A stretch of 64,000 bases of DNA. It comes from Pseudomonas jessenii (GTDB lineage: Bacteria > Pseudomonadota > Gammaproteobacteria > Pseudomonadales > Pseudomonadaceae). Below, piece after piece: positions 52,708 through 62,357 of the stretch. Positions within the stretch are counted from its first letter, which is position 1. Each line of letters begins with the position of its first letter. The position numbers and the translations under genes are program-made. The DNA lies in NCBI RefSeq assembly GCF_002236115.1, contig NZ_NIWT01000002.1, positions 868,001 to 932,000 on the forward strand. Reading direction: 5' to 3'. Below the pieces are notes generated by a model. That model made no database searches, was not told the origin of the DNA, and saw only the letters and a list, made by a program, of their open reading frames with translations.

Positions 52708-53990
52708 TGATTACGCTCAAATCCACCATGACGTTGCCGGCTGCCGGGTTGTCCGGTTTCGAGCCCCCCCTGAGCGAAGAGGAAGCAGCGATCCAGGCTT
52801 CGGTACACCGTTTCTCAAAGGAGGTGCTGCGGCCGCTGGGTCGTGAGCTGGACCGGATGAAAGCCGAGGAGGTCATCGCTCCTGGCTCGCCTTATTACTC
52901 ACTCTTCAGTGAGTTCGCCAAGCTGGGACTGGATCCCGCGCTGCTGGCAGAGCTGCCGCCGGAAATGGCGGTGCGGATCGAATCCCTGATCGGTGAAGAG
53001 CTTGGCTGGGGTGATGCAGGCCTGGCGGTTTCTCTCGGCTGTGCCGGTTTCCCGCTACAGATGGCGGCCGCTGCCGGCAATGCTGAACTGGTGGAGCTTT
53101 GTCAGGGCCGAATCGGTTGCTGGATGGCCACCCAGCCTGATCGAGGGAGCGACAATCAACTCTTCGATATAGCGCGCGATTGGCCTGCGGGGCAGCAGGC
53201 TAACATCGGCAACCTGACCGCAAAGGTCGTCGGCGACGAGATCATCATCAATGGACAGAGCTCGGCCTGGGTGTCCAATGGCGCAGTAGCGCAGGTCGCC
53301 TTTGGCCTGATGTGCGCCGACTACGGCGACGGCTTTTTCGATAGCAACGGACTGCCCCATGGCATCGCCGTGGTCATCCCTCTGGACCTCAAGGGGGTTT
53401 CCAAGGGCAAGCCGCTGGACAAGATCGGGCAGCGTTCCTTGCCTCAGGGTGAGATCTATTTTGACAGTGTGCGGGTACCTCGACGCTTTGCCATCGCCGA
53501 GCGGGATGCCTACTACGGCGCCGTCAGCTCTTCCTGGTCCTATGCCGGTACTCACATGAGCCAAGTCTTCACTGGCGTCGCTCGGGCAGCCTTCGAGTAT
53601 GCGCTGCAATACTGCCATGAGCGTCGCCAGGGCGGTCGGATGTTGATTGACCATCAGATGACGCGCCTACGTCTGGGCGAAATGTTGCGCCGCGTAGAGA
53701 TCGCCCGCGCCGTGGCTCGTCGTTCGCTGAGCTTTGCTCGTCTGTCGCCGCAAACCCACCCTTACGCCACTGCCTCCGCCAAGGTCACGGTGACTGAAGA
53801 GGCGTTGGCCGTTGTTGAGGAAGCCTTCCGCCTGTTCGGGGGTAACGGGACGACGCGCGAATACCCGATCGAAAAGCTGTTGCGAGACACACAGGCCGCT
53901 TTGATCGAGGACGGTGAAAACCGTGTCCTGACCATGCGCCTGGGGTTGCTGGCCCAGCAGCTCTATGCCGAAGGCTGGGCCCAGGGCTGA
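52707..53990 (+). CDS. Acyl-CoA dehydrogenase family protein
   Basis: This 427-residue FAD enzyme should introduce a 2,3-double bond in an acyl-CoA. The N-terminal helical domain (EEEAAIQASVHRFSKEVLRP), central strand QSSAWVSNGAVAQVA and C-terminal helices (YATASAKVTVTEEALAVVEE; RLFGGNGTTREYPIEKLLRD) match the family. FAD contacts are expected in the FGGNGTT loop. The catalytic Glu could not be placed by eye. It heads an operon of dehydrogenase, reductase-like protein, acyl-CoA ligase, thiolase and flavoproteins. Confidence 0.88.
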   Translation: MITLKSTMTLPAAGLSGFEPPLSEEEAAIQASVHRFSKEVLRPLGRELDRMKAEEVIAPGSPYYSLFSEFAKLGLDPALLAELPPEMAVRIESLIGEELGWGDAGLAVSLGCAGFPLQMAAAAGNAELVELCQGRIGCWMATQPDRGSDNQLFDIARDWPAGQQANIGNLTAKVVGDEIIINGQSSAWVSNGAVAQVAFGLMCADYGDGFFDSNGLPHGIAVVIPLDLKGVSKGKPLDKIGQRSLPQGEIYFDSVRVPRRFAIAERDAYYGAVSSSWSYAGTHMSQVFTGVARAAFEYALQYCHERRQGGRMLIDHQMTRLRLGEMLRRVEIARAVARRSLSFARLSPQTHPYATASAKVTVTEEALAVVEEAFRLFGGNGTTREYPIEKLLRDTQAALIEDGENRVLTMRLGLLAQQLYAEGWAQG

Positions 53991-54043
53991 GCCGACCAAA
54001 AAACCCAACAAAAATCATCCAATAAGAAAGCGAGGAACACGAG

Positions 54044-55177
54044 ATGGCCAAATATCCTGTCGTTGTCTATGGCGCCAGTGGTTACACCGGCATGCTGACC
54101 ATGGACTGGCTGATCGACCAGAACATTCCTTTCACTGCTGTGGCGCGCAACGCCGGCCGTGCCCAGGAAATGATGGCGCAACGCGTCGTCGGCCTGGAGT
54201 CGGCCAAATATGAAATCATCGAGTGCCCGCACGAGGTCGAAGCGCTTGTAAAGGTGTTCAAGGGCGCGCGCGTGGTCTGCAACACCGTTGGCCCGTTCGT
54301 CAATTTCGGCAAGGTGGCGGTCGAGGCCGCGCTCAAGGCGGGCTGTCACTACCTGGACCCTGCCGGTGAGCAGGAGCACATTCGTGCATTGCGTGATGAG
54401 TTCGGCGAGTTGTTCCGCCAGGCTGGCCTGCTGCTGTCGCCGTCGCTCGCCTACATGTACACCTTCGCCGAGATCGCTGCCGAGCTGACCCTGGAAACCC
54501 CCGGCGTGGACTCCCTGGAAACCGCGACTCTGACCCGTGGGCCGCGTGTCGGTGCCGCCGGTGTGACCGTGGGCTCCACCGCCACCATCTTCGAAGGCTT
54601 TCGCCATCAGGGCTCCTATCTGTGGGACAAGGCGCTGGTTCCGTATGCGCCCAACGCCAGCTTCAACATCGTTTGCCCCAATCTGATGGAGTCGGTGTTC
54701 TGCCTGCCCTGGGGCGGAACCTCGCTGCCAGTGTATTTCGAGCAGGATGCGCGCGTGCGCAGCTGCATGTCCTGCGTCGGCTTCTACGACAACCCTGTGA
54801 TGAAGAGTGTTCACGCGCTGGGGCAGAAGTGGGAAGCCGAATACAAGCACCTGCCGAAAGAACAGCAGGATGAGGTGATCCAGAGTCTTGTGGATTCGAC
54901 CACGCCGAGCATGCCGCCTCGTGAGCGCAGCACCCTGCAGCGCACAGTGGACTTCGCGATCGGCCGCGGTCAACTGACGGCAGTCCGGGCGACCGTGCAC
55001 GGCATCACCCCCTACATCGCCACCGGCGCCCTGCAAGCCGCGGCAGTGGCCAAGCTGCTGGACAACGACGTCGCCAAGGTGGGTTTCGCCTCGTCCTCGA
55101 AGGCCTTCGGTCACCGCTACATGCTCGGCTTCCTCGAGCAGCGCGGCCTGGCACGCGCCACCATTACCCAACTGTGA
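54044..55177 (+). CDS. Saccharopine dehydrogenase-like NAD(P)-binding oxidoreductase
   Basis: This encodes 377 residues. The N-terminal Rossmann start VVVYGASGYTGMLTMDWLID (GASGYTG dinucleotide loop) and VVCNTVGPFVNFGKVAVEAA match the saccharopine dehydrogenase NADP domain and trans-acting enoyl reductases. The rest is family-specific. In this operon, between acyl-CoA dehydrogenase and ligase, reduction or oxidation of a lipid-like intermediate is more plausible than lysine metabolism. Confidence 0.8.
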   Translation: MAKYPVVVYGASGYTGMLTMDWLIDQNIPFTAVARNAGRAQEMMAQRVVGLESAKYEIIECPHEVEALVKVFKGARVVCNTVGPFVNFGKVAVEAALKAGCHYLDPAGEQEHIRALRDEFGELFRQAGLLLSPSLAYMYTFAEIAAELTLETPGVDSLETATLTRGPRVGAAGVTVGSTATIFEGFRHQGSYLWDKALVPYAPNASFNIVCPNLMESVFCLPWGGTSLPVYFEQDARVRSCMSCVGFYDNPVMKSVHALGQKWEAEYKHLPKEQQDEVIQSLVDSTTPSMPPRERSTLQRTVDFAIGRGQLTAVRATVHGITPYIATGALQAAAVAKLLDNDVAKVGFASSSKAFGHRYMLGFLEQRGLARATITQL

Positions 55178-55187
55178 AGTGACGAAG

Positions 55188-56747
55188 ATGGCGATTATTG
55201 ATTTTTTCGATCGTGGCTGGCGGATCAATCCGCACGGTGCGGCATACATCCAGGACGGCAAGGTCACAACCTTTACTGAAGCGGGGGAACTGTCCTGCCG
55301 CATCGCCAACGCGCTCCTCACGCAGGGATTCGCGTCCGGAGTCAAGGGCGCGGTCTGGGCGGCCAACGATGTGACTGCCTGGATCTGTGCGCTGGGCCTG
55401 TGGCGCGCCAATCTGTGTTGGATTCCGGTGGGCGCGCGTAACGCGCCCGAGGAAAACCGTTACGTGCTGGATGCCTTCGACTGCGAGATCCTGTTCTTTC
55501 AGCGCGAGTTTACCGAAGTGATTGCGGACCTGCGGTCGCAGCTGCCCAAGATCCGCAGGTGGATCTGCATCGACGGCGAGGTGGAAGGTGCCGAGTCTCT
55601 TCAGCACTTCGTCGCGCAGCAGCCGGTTACTTACCCGCAGGTGGAGGTCGATCCGGACGATGTCATCTGGGTGGGTCCCACGGGCGGGACGACGGGCTTG
55701 CCCAAGGGCGTCATGAACACGCATCGCAGCGTGCAGACCAGCTTCGCGCACTTCATGATCAATACCCCTTATCCAGCCAACGCCAGGCCGGTGAATCTGG
55801 CGGCGGCACCGATGACCCACACCGCCGGCATGCTATCCATACCCTGCACGGCCAGGGGTGGCACGGTTGTCGTGATCACGAAGCCGGAACCGCAATTGCT
55901 GCTCGCGGCGATCCCGCAGTACAAGGTGACGGAGTTCTTCCTGCCGCCGACCGTGATCTATCGGCTGCTCGACATTCCCGATCTGAGCAAGAAGGTCGAC
56001 TTCTCGTCGCTACGCTACTTCCTCTACGGTGCGGCACCGATGTCGGTTGAAAAGCTGCGTCACGCGATCGAGGTCTTCGGGCCAGTCATGATGGAGGGCT
56101 ACGGGCAGACCGAAGCACCAGGCGCAATCGCGCATCTAACGCCGGGCGAACACTTTGTAGATGGACAGGTTGCAGGTGATGAGCGGCTGTCCTCCGTCGG
56201 TCGACCCAACCCCTTGGTTCGCGTCGAGATCATGAACGACGACAACGAAATCCTGCCGCAGGGAGAAACCGGTGAGATCTGTGTGCGCGGCGATCTCATC
56301 ATGAAGGGCTATTACAAGGACCCGCAGAAGACGGCCGAAACCATCATCGATGGCTGGTTGCACACCGGCGATATCGGGCATCTCGACGCCGATGGTTATT
56401 TGCATATTACCGACCGCAAGAAGGACATGATCATTTCCGGTGGCTTCAACGTCTATCCGAGCGAGGTCGAGCAGGTGATCTGGGGCCATCCCGCTGTTCG
56501 CGACTGTGCGGTGATCGGTGTGCCGGACGAGACGTGGGGCGAGGCGGTCAAGGCCGTCATCGAGTTGAACGAGGGTCAAACCGTCGACGCGCAAGCGCTG
56601 ATTGCCCTGTGCAAGGAACAGCTGGGCTCGGTGAAGGCACCCAAGACGGTGGACGTAGTGACGTCCCTCCCGCGCAGCCCGGTCGGCAAGGTGCTGAAGA
56701 AAGACTTGCGTGCCCGTTATTGGCAAGACGCTAAGCGGCAAATCTGA
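55188..56747 (+). CDS. Acyl-CoA synthetase (AMP-dependent)
   Basis: This 519-residue adenylate-forming ligase has the phosphate loop GPTGGTTGLPKGVM (about 163-176), EGYGQTEAPG (about 303), HTGDIGHLD (about 392), hinge DRKKDMIISGG and catalytic Lys in RSPVGKVLKKDL (about 501). The ATG (MAIIDFF) is favoured over a GTG three codons earlier. It activates the pathway's carboxylate in the cytoplasm. It belongs to the fatty/aryl-acyl ligase group; the chain type is not readable. Confidence 0.9.
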   Translation: MAIIDFFDRGWRINPHGAAYIQDGKVTTFTEAGELSCRIANALLTQGFASGVKGAVWAANDVTAWICALGLWRANLCWIPVGARNAPEENRYVLDAFDCEILFFQREFTEVIADLRSQLPKIRRWICIDGEVEGAESLQHFVAQQPVTYPQVEVDPDDVIWVGPTGGTTGLPKGVMNTHRSVQTSFAHFMINTPYPANARPVNLAAAPMTHTAGMLSIPCTARGGTVVVITKPEPQLLLAAIPQYKVTEFFLPPTVIYRLLDIPDLSKKVDFSSLRYFLYGAAPMSVEKLRHAIEVFGPVMMEGYGQTEAPGAIAHLTPGEHFVDGQVAGDERLSSVGRPNPLVRVEIMNDDNEILPQGETGEICVRGDLIMKGYYKDPQKTAETIIDGWLHTGDIGHLDADGYLHITDRKKDMIISGGFNVYPSEVEQVIWGHPAVRDCAVIGVPDETWGEAVKAVIELNEGQTVDAQALIALCKEQLGSVKAPKTVDVVTSLPRSPVGKVLKKDLRARYWQDAKRQI

Positions 56748-56764
56748 AGTTCAGGAGTCCTCTG

Positions 56765-58003
56765 ATGGAACCAATTTATATTGCCGGCATCGCCATGACC
56801 GAGTTCGGGCGTCATCCGGATCGTAGCCTCCAGGACATGGCTCTGGAGGCCCTCAATGGTGCGCTGGCGGATGCCCGCGCCCAGCGCTCCGATATCGGTG
56901 CCGTATTCTACGCTGGCATTACCAACGGCCAGTTGCAGGGGCAACTGTCGATCCCCGGGCAGGTGGTGTGCAGCAAGATCGGCATCGAAGGGGTGCCGAT
57001 CTACAACGTCGAGAACGCTTGCGCCTCGGGAAGTACCGCCGTTCATCTGGCGGTGCAGAGCCTGCGCGCCGGCGCCACCGATGTGGCGCTGGCCTTGGGC
57101 GCCGAGAAGATGGTCGTCCCCGACAAGATGAAAACGCTTTCCCTGTTCGAAGCTGGCTGGGACGTCTCCACCGCCGAGGAGAACTACGCGACGCTAGTGA
57201 AGATGGGGGAGGGCGTCGTCGTTCCTGCGGGCTCCGAGTCCGACCGGCCGTACAGCAAGTTCATGGCCATCTACGCGGCCATGTGCCGATGGCACATGAA
57301 GACCTACGGCACCACCCAGCGTCAGATCGCAGCGGTGTGCGCCAAGAATCACAATCACTCGGTACACAACCCCTATTCGCAGTTTCGCAAGCCATTCACC
57401 ATCGAAGAAGTGCTGGCCGCGCCGCCCATCACTTATCCGATCACTCTGCCGATGTGCGCACCGATGACCGACGGCGCTGCAGCCGCGATTATCTGCACCG
57501 AGGCGGGCCTACGACGCATAGGTGCAGACCCCAAACGTTGCGTGCGGATCGCCGCCAGCGTGATTCGCAGTTTCACCCTGCGCGACCTGGCCGAACCGGA
57601 AAAGCATGTCAGTCGCCTAGCCGCGCTCGAGGCCTACGAGATCGCCGGGCTAGGTCCGCAGGACATGCATGTCGCCGAGGTCCATGACGCCTCCGCGATG
57701 GGCGAGATCATTCAGTCGGAAAATCTCGGCCTGGCGCCCCTGGGGCAAGGCGGGATCTGTGCCGAGCGCGGTGACTTCACCGTGGGCGGTCGGATACCGA
57801 TCAATCCCTCTGGTGGCCTGGAATCCAAAGGTCACCCGCTCGGCGCAACGGGCATTGGCCAGTTGTTCGAGCTGACCACGCAACTGCGGGGCGAGGCAGG
57901 GGCTCGCCAGGTCCAGGGTGCGCGCCATGCGATCCAGGAAAACGGAGGGGGACTGATCGGCATCGAGGAAGGCGCTGTGGCTGTCCATATTCTGAGTCGC
58001 TAG
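56765..58003 (+). CDS. SCP-x-type thiolase
   Basis: This 412-residue enzyme cleaves a 3-ketoacyl-CoA with CoA. The nucleophile Cys is in ENACASGS (about 86), a His in VHDASAMGE (about 317), and GGLESKGHPLGATG (about 350-363) holds the second His. The usual C-terminal CxGGG Cys is replaced by NGGG, as in SCP2/SCP-x thiolases that act on branched or sterol side chains. A good AGGAG site precedes the ATG. It is 17 bases after the ligase gene. Confidence 0.88.
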   Translation: MEPIYIAGIAMTEFGRHPDRSLQDMALEALNGALADARAQRSDIGAVFYAGITNGQLQGQLSIPGQVVCSKIGIEGVPIYNVENACASGSTAVHLAVQSLRAGATDVALALGAEKMVVPDKMKTLSLFEAGWDVSTAEENYATLVKMGEGVVVPAGSESDRPYSKFMAIYAAMCRWHMKTYGTTQRQIAAVCAKNHNHSVHNPYSQFRKPFTIEEVLAAPPITYPITLPMCAPMTDGAAAAIICTEAGLRRIGADPKRCVRIAASVIRSFTLRDLAEPEKHVSRLAALEAYEIAGLGPQDMHVAEVHDASAMGEIIQSENLGLAPLGQGGICAERGDFTVGGRIPINPSGGLESKGHPLGATGIGQLFELTTQLRGEAGARQVQGARHAIQENGGGLIGIEEGAVAVHILSR

Positions 58004-58014
58004 GAGAACCCGTC

Positions 58015-59379
58015 ATGTCTACTCACCATCGCAACGAAAACCTCATAACCCTCATCGATCCAGAGCAGTTTCGACGCTTCGGTGGGTGGATGGATAAGCC
58101 GGACGATCTGCAACCGGAACTACAGGACGATGTCAGCGCCGATGTGATAGTGGTCGGTGCCGGCTTCGCTGGGCTGTCCACTGCGCTGGAGCTGACTGCT
58201 CGCGGGGCCAAAGTCATCGTCCTGGAGCAAGAATTTGCCGGCTTTGGCGCCAGTGGGCGTAATGCGGGCTACCTTGCCGGCAGCATGGGGCTTGAGTTCG
58301 AATTGTTCGTCAGTCGAGTGGGGCGCGAGCGGGCGAAGCAGATCGTCCGTTTCTACGATACAGGCGTCCCCTATGTGGAAAAGCGGTTGATCGAGCTGGG
58401 CATCGACTGCGATTACAACCCTTCCGGACTGATCCGTGCCGCAGTTCATCCATCGCAGGAAAAGCGACTGCGCAAGAGCATGGAAGTTGGGCTCGACCTG
58501 GGTTCGGTCACGCGCTTCGTGGATCAGGCCGAGATGCGTGCACGCGGGATTCCACCAGCCTTCCTGTTCGGTTGCACCCAGCACGGCGGCACGCTGGACC
58601 CGGGCAAATATGTGCTGGGGTTGCGCCGTGCAGCGATTCAGGCGGGCGTGAAGCTGTACGAGCAAACTCCGCTGCTGTCCTGGAGCGAGGGACGAACCAT
58701 CACCTGCAAGACCTCGCACGGTAGCGCGAGTGCGCCAATCATGGTGCTGGCCACCAACGCCTTTACCCCACAGCTGGGCCTTTTGCGCGATAAGGTCGCG
58801 CCTTTCCGGGTTTCTGCGATCGAAACCCGGCCGTTGTCCGCGAAGCAGTTGTCATCGCTCGGCTGGCAAGGGCGCGAAGGCATAGTGACGCCGCATATAA
58901 CGATGGAGAGTCACCGCCTGACTGCACGTAACACGCTGGTGCTGACCACCAAGCAGCTCAGTTACGTCTATGGCTCGAAGACGCCCAATGTGCCGGACGC
59001 CAGCGCCTATCGCGCATTGGGGCAGGCGCTGCACGAGCGCTTCCCGACCCTGCGCGGCCTTGGCATCCAATCTTGCTGGAGTGGTTACGTCAGCATGGCG
59101 TACGACGCTCTGCCGGTGGTGGGCGCAACCGGGGCACTGCAAAACGTCCTCTACACGGCTGGGTGTGCGGGGCACGGTGTTGCGACCCAATCGCTCATGG
59201 GGCTGCTACTCGCCGAGCGAATCAGTGGTGTCGAGAATCCGTTAATGGAAGCCTTGCACCACAAGACGCCTTCAATGCTTCCCGAACCCCTGCAGTGGTG
59301 CGCCATGAATGTTGGCCTTGTGGCGGCCAAAGCTCTTGATGAGTGGACGAACTGGAGGGCCCTGCAGCGGCGCAACTGA
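58015..59379 (+). CDS. DAO-family FAD-dependent oxidoreductase
   Basis: This encodes 454 residues. The FAD Rossmann motif VIVVGAGFAGLSTALEL is at about 43-59, followed by GFGASGRNAGYLAG, typical of D-amino-acid/gamma-glutamylputrescine oxidase-like flavoproteins. The C-terminal FAD loop is YTAGCAGHGVATQS. There is no signal peptide, so it is cytoplasmic. It probably oxidises an amine or amino-acid-like intermediate. It lies 11 bases after the thiolase with a TAGGAG site overlapping that stop. Confidence 0.85.
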   Translation: MSTHHRNENLITLIDPEQFRRFGGWMDKPDDLQPELQDDVSADVIVVGAGFAGLSTALELTARGAKVIVLEQEFAGFGASGRNAGYLAGSMGLEFELFVSRVGRERAKQIVRFYDTGVPYVEKRLIELGIDCDYNPSGLIRAAVHPSQEKRLRKSMEVGLDLGSVTRFVDQAEMRARGIPPAFLFGCTQHGGTLDPGKYVLGLRRAAIQAGVKLYEQTPLLSWSEGRTITCKTSHGSASAPIMVLATNAFTPQLGLLRDKVAPFRVSAIETRPLSAKQLSSLGWQGREGIVTPHITMESHRLTARNTLVLTTKQLSYVYGSKTPNVPDASAYRALGQALHERFPTLRGLGIQSCWSGYVSMAYDALPVVGATGALQNVLYTAGCAGHGVATQSLMGLLLAERISGVENPLMEALHHKTPSMLPEPLQWCAMNVGLVAAKALDEWTNWRALQRRN

Positions 59380-59492
59380 TCGTCGTTGTTCTGATGTTTT
59401 CCATGTGACTGATCATGTTCGCTTCGCGGTGTTGTGCAGCGAAATACCTGTTGGTCAGTGATCTCAATTAACCGCTGCGTGAGGCATTAGCC

Positions 59493-60971
59493 ATGGCCAA
59501 GAGGCCTACCTCCGATACCGGACTCGATTCAAAACGTAGACAATTTCTGAAACTCGCCGGAGCCTCCGTGGCCGTAGGAGGTTTCGGCCTGAACGTGGGG
59601 CTGGCGCATGCCGGTGCAGGCACTGGCGAGGCGGGCGATGTTCTGGATGTCGCCATCATAGGCGCTGGCCTGGCTGGATTGACTGCCGCCCGGGACCTGC
59701 AGCTGGCCGGCAGCCAGTCCTTCGTGGTCCTCGAGGCACGGGACCGCGTGGGAGGTCGAACCCTCAATTTCGACATGGGCAACGGCCATGTTTCCGAGGT
59801 CGGTGGCCAGTGGATCGGGCCGGGCCAGACCGCTGTCGAGGATCTCGCGCGGCAACTGGGGGTGGGAACCTTCCCGAGCTTCTACGAAGGCAACACGGTC
59901 ATTCTCGGCGGCGACGGCCGCCTTGAGGTCGATCTCAAGGGAACCTTCGGCACTGATATGACCGTCGCCGGAAAGCTCAGCGAGCTTTCGCGCGATGTGC
60001 CCTCGGGGGCGCCCTGGAATTCGCCGAAGGCAGCGGAGCTGGACAAGCTTTCGGTTGGCGATTGGCTGGCCCAGCAAAACATCAAACCCGAGGATCAGCC
60101 AGGTTGGGATGCCAGCATGACGCTGAGCGGTGGTGTAACTCCGGCCAAAATGGGGCTTTTGCATTTCCTGTCCATGATCAACTCAGCCAGCTGTGATTAC
60201 GAAAAGCTCGACTCGATCAAGGACAGCGCCCAGGGTACTCGGTTTGTCGGCGGCTCGCAGATTCTCAGCACCAGAATGGCTGGGCAACTGGGGGACAAGG
60301 TGCGCTTGCAGTGCCCGGTCCGCAAGATTGCCGACTGGGATCGCGAGATCGTCACGCTACACACGGACCAGGGGCTGGTGCGTGCGCGCAAGGTTATCGT
60401 GGCCATCCATCCTGCCCTCTGCAACCAGGTGCAGTTCGATCCGCCCCTGCCACAAGCGCGTGCCGCTCTGCAGTGTGCCTGGCCAGCGCACTCCCCGGCG
60501 CGCAAGACGGCCATGGTGTATTCCCGGCCGTTCTGGCGCGACAAGGGCCTGAATGGGCACATCATCATGCTCAACGGTCCCATTATCTGGGCCTGGGATA
60601 ACTCGCCGCCCAATGGGGAAGTGGGCGTTATCAATGCCTTCATCTCCAACGCGAATCTGCCCTCGGACCCTGCAACGGCGAAGCGCATTCTTACGGAACT
60701 CTACGCGCGCGCCTGGGGTGACGAAGCGCTGCAGCCTGTGGCCTACCACGATCAGGATTGGGGGCGGGACGATCCATGGTCGATCACCTGCGTTTCGGCC
60801 ATTCCTCCGGGATTCTGGACCACCCATGGCGAGGCGCTGCGTCAGGCCTGCGGCAATCTGATCTGGTCCGGTACCGAGACTGCTGATATCTGGGCCGGTT
60901 ACATGGATGGTGCCGTGCGCGCGGGCCACCAGAGCGCCCTGCAAGCCCTCAACGCCCTGCGTCGGGTATAG
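59493..60971 (+). CDS. Tat-exported flavin amine oxidase/dehydrogenase (copy 1)
   Basis: This encodes 492 residues. A Tat signal (KRRQFLKLAGASVAVGG, AHA cleavage at about 38-40) precedes the FAD motif IIGAGLAGLTAARDL (57-62 core) and the amine-oxidase GG motif RVGGRTLNF. The C-terminal flavin loop is IWSGTETADIWAGYMDGA. Adjacent diheme cytochrome c suggests it passes electrons to cytochrome rather than O2, like nicotine oxidoreductase NicA2 with CycN. A paralogue lies at the right edge. The substrate is unknown; a periplasmic amine is inferred. Confidence 0.87.
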   Translation: MAKRPTSDTGLDSKRRQFLKLAGASVAVGGFGLNVGLAHAGAGTGEAGDVLDVAIIGAGLAGLTAARDLQLAGSQSFVVLEARDRVGGRTLNFDMGNGHVSEVGGQWIGPGQTAVEDLARQLGVGTFPSFYEGNTVILGGDGRLEVDLKGTFGTDMTVAGKLSELSRDVPSGAPWNSPKAAELDKLSVGDWLAQQNIKPEDQPGWDASMTLSGGVTPAKMGLLHFLSMINSASCDYEKLDSIKDSAQGTRFVGGSQILSTRMAGQLGDKVRLQCPVRKIADWDREIVTLHTDQGLVRARKVIVAIHPALCNQVQFDPPLPQARAALQCAWPAHSPARKTAMVYSRPFWRDKGLNGHIIMLNGPIIWAWDNSPPNGEVGVINAFISNANLPSDPATAKRILTELYARAWGDEALQPVAYHDQDWGRDDPWSITCVSAIPPGFWTTHGEALRQACGNLIWSGTETADIWAGYMDGAVRAGHQSALQALNALRRV

Positions 60972-60980
60972 GAGGTGAAT

Positions 60981-61637
60981 ATGAAAAAGTGGATGTTGCT
61001 GGGATTTATTACGGTCGTTGCCGGCCTGCTGGCTGTTTACGGCCGGGACCTGCTCGATCTCTATCGCCTGATGACTCACATCAGTACTACCAACGAGACG
61101 GCGGTGGCTGATGGTGGACAGTGGCCACGCCTGACCGATGCCTGCATCGGTTGTCATGGCGCCCAGGGCAACTCACTGCATCAGGGCTACCCAAGCTTGG
61201 CCGGCCAGCCGACGCCTTACCTGGCGGCGCAACTGCGCCACTTCGCCAGCGGCGAGCGAGCCAACCCGAACATGGGGCCGCTGGCGATGAGCCTGAGTGA
61301 GGCTGACATTCAGCTTCTTTCGCAGTTCTTCGCCAGGCACTCAGCTGTTGAAAACGGGTCCTTCAAGCCTGATCCCGCTTTGCAGGAGAAGGGCAAGAAG
61401 TTGGTGGCGAGCGGTGGCTGTGCGGCTTGTCATGGTGAGGGACTGATGGGGCGCGACCAATTCCCTCGGTTGGCCGGGCAGGGTCACGACTACCTGCTGA
61501 CGCAGCTGAATGCTTTTGCGCTGGGGCGTCGCAAGGATCCGTCAGGTGCCATGACCGCCATTGTCGCGACGTTGTCCGTGGATGATCGCAAAGCGCTTGC
61601 CCACTATCTCGCGGCACTCGCTCCTGTAGCGAAGTGA
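60981..61637 (+). CDS. Membrane-anchored diheme cytochrome c (copy 1)
   Basis: This 218-residue protein has one N-terminal hydrophobic segment (MLLGFITVVAGLLAVY) serving as anchor or signal, then two cytochrome c4-like domains. The heme sites are CIGCH (about 55-59) and CAACH (about 147-151). Methionines in NMGPLAM and SGAMTAI are likely axial ligands. A perfect GGAGGTGA site precedes the ATG. It is 9 bases after the Tat amine oxidase and is its probable electron acceptor. Confidence 0.92.
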   Translation: MKKWMLLGFITVVAGLLAVYGRDLLDLYRLMTHISTTNETAVADGGQWPRLTDACIGCHGAQGNSLHQGYPSLAGQPTPYLAAQLRHFASGERANPNMGPLAMSLSEADIQLLSQFFARHSAVENGSFKPDPALQEKGKKLVASGGCAACHGEGLMGRDQFPRLAGQGHDYLLTQLNAFALGRRKDPSGAMTAIVATLSVDDRKALAHYLAALAPVAK

Positions 61638-61672
61638 TGTATTGATTTCAGTGTTTAATTGAGACTACTACT

Positions 61673-62335
61673 ATGGAAATCAGGGATACCTTTGCGTTGC
61701 TTTCTTGCGTTCTGTTGGTGCTTTGCGGAGTGACTTACGGGATCAAGTTTCTTAAAAAGCGGAATTATCTGCTCGGTTTCGAGTGGCTGATCGTTGCCTT
61801 CTCCGGGTCGAATCTTCTGATCTACCTCCTCACAGAGTGGAAGATCAACTACAGCATCTCATTCTTTCTCGATGCCTTTTCCCGCGGGTTCGGTGTACCC
61901 ATCGTTGCCACTCTTGGCCTGATGGCTGTCACCCATAATTACAAACCATCGGTAGCCAAGGATGTCTTGATCTTCGCCGCGTCGTTCGCAGCCACATTCG
62001 TGCTCGTCCTGGCTGACTTCGTTCGCGCGCCACTCCCGTACTTCTATGTGATCATGTGGTCGGGCTATACGATTTATCTCTTCTATTTCACTTGGCGACT
62101 GGTTTGTGCCGGAGAGAATCTGCACGCGCTGGCCACAGCGGTGGGTGCTGCGGTTGCCTTGGTTGTGGCTCTCGTCTATGACTTCTTCCCGATCCCTGGT
62201 GACGACGCCAAAATGGTGTTCATGACCTTCGCCTTGACCACCTGGTCTTACACCATGACCCAAATGTATTACGCCTATGGCGCGCTGGCGCGTGCGATGG
62301 GAGATTCGTCTCGGTCGCTTTTGCAGGTCCGCTAA
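61673..62335 (+). CDS. Integral membrane protein of unknown function
   Basis: This 220-residue protein has about six or seven hydrophobic helices (LLSCVLLVLCGVTYGIKFL; WLIVAFSGSNLLIYLL; IFAASFAATFVLVLADF; AVGAAVALVVALVYDFF). No ABC, RND or heme motifs are seen. It lies between two amine oxidase/cytochrome pairs, suggesting a transport or electron-transfer role for that system. I do not recognise the family. Confidence 0.7.
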   Translation: MEIRDTFALLSCVLLVLCGVTYGIKFLKKRNYLLGFEWLIVAFSGSNLLIYLLTEWKINYSISFFLDAFSRGFGVPIVATLGLMAVTHNYKPSVAKDVLIFAASFAATFVLVLADFVRAPLPYFYVIMWSGYTIYLFYFTWRLVCAGENLHALATAVGAAVALVVALVYDFFPIPGDDAKMVFMTFALTTWSYTMTQMYYAYGALARAMGDSSRSLLQVR

Positions 62336-62357
62336 CCGCACTTCGAGCTGCATGGAA

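Noticed and set aside
53963..55411. Long minus-strand open frame (about 480 codons)
   Set aside because: It is antisense to the reductase-like and ligase genes, has no recognisable domain, and is explained by high G+C codon structure.
59493..60971. Naming the amine oxidase as nicotine oxidoreductase (NicA2)
   Set aside because: The Tat signal, fold and cytochrome neighbour are similar, but sequence similarity by eye is limited and no other nicotine-pathway genes are present.
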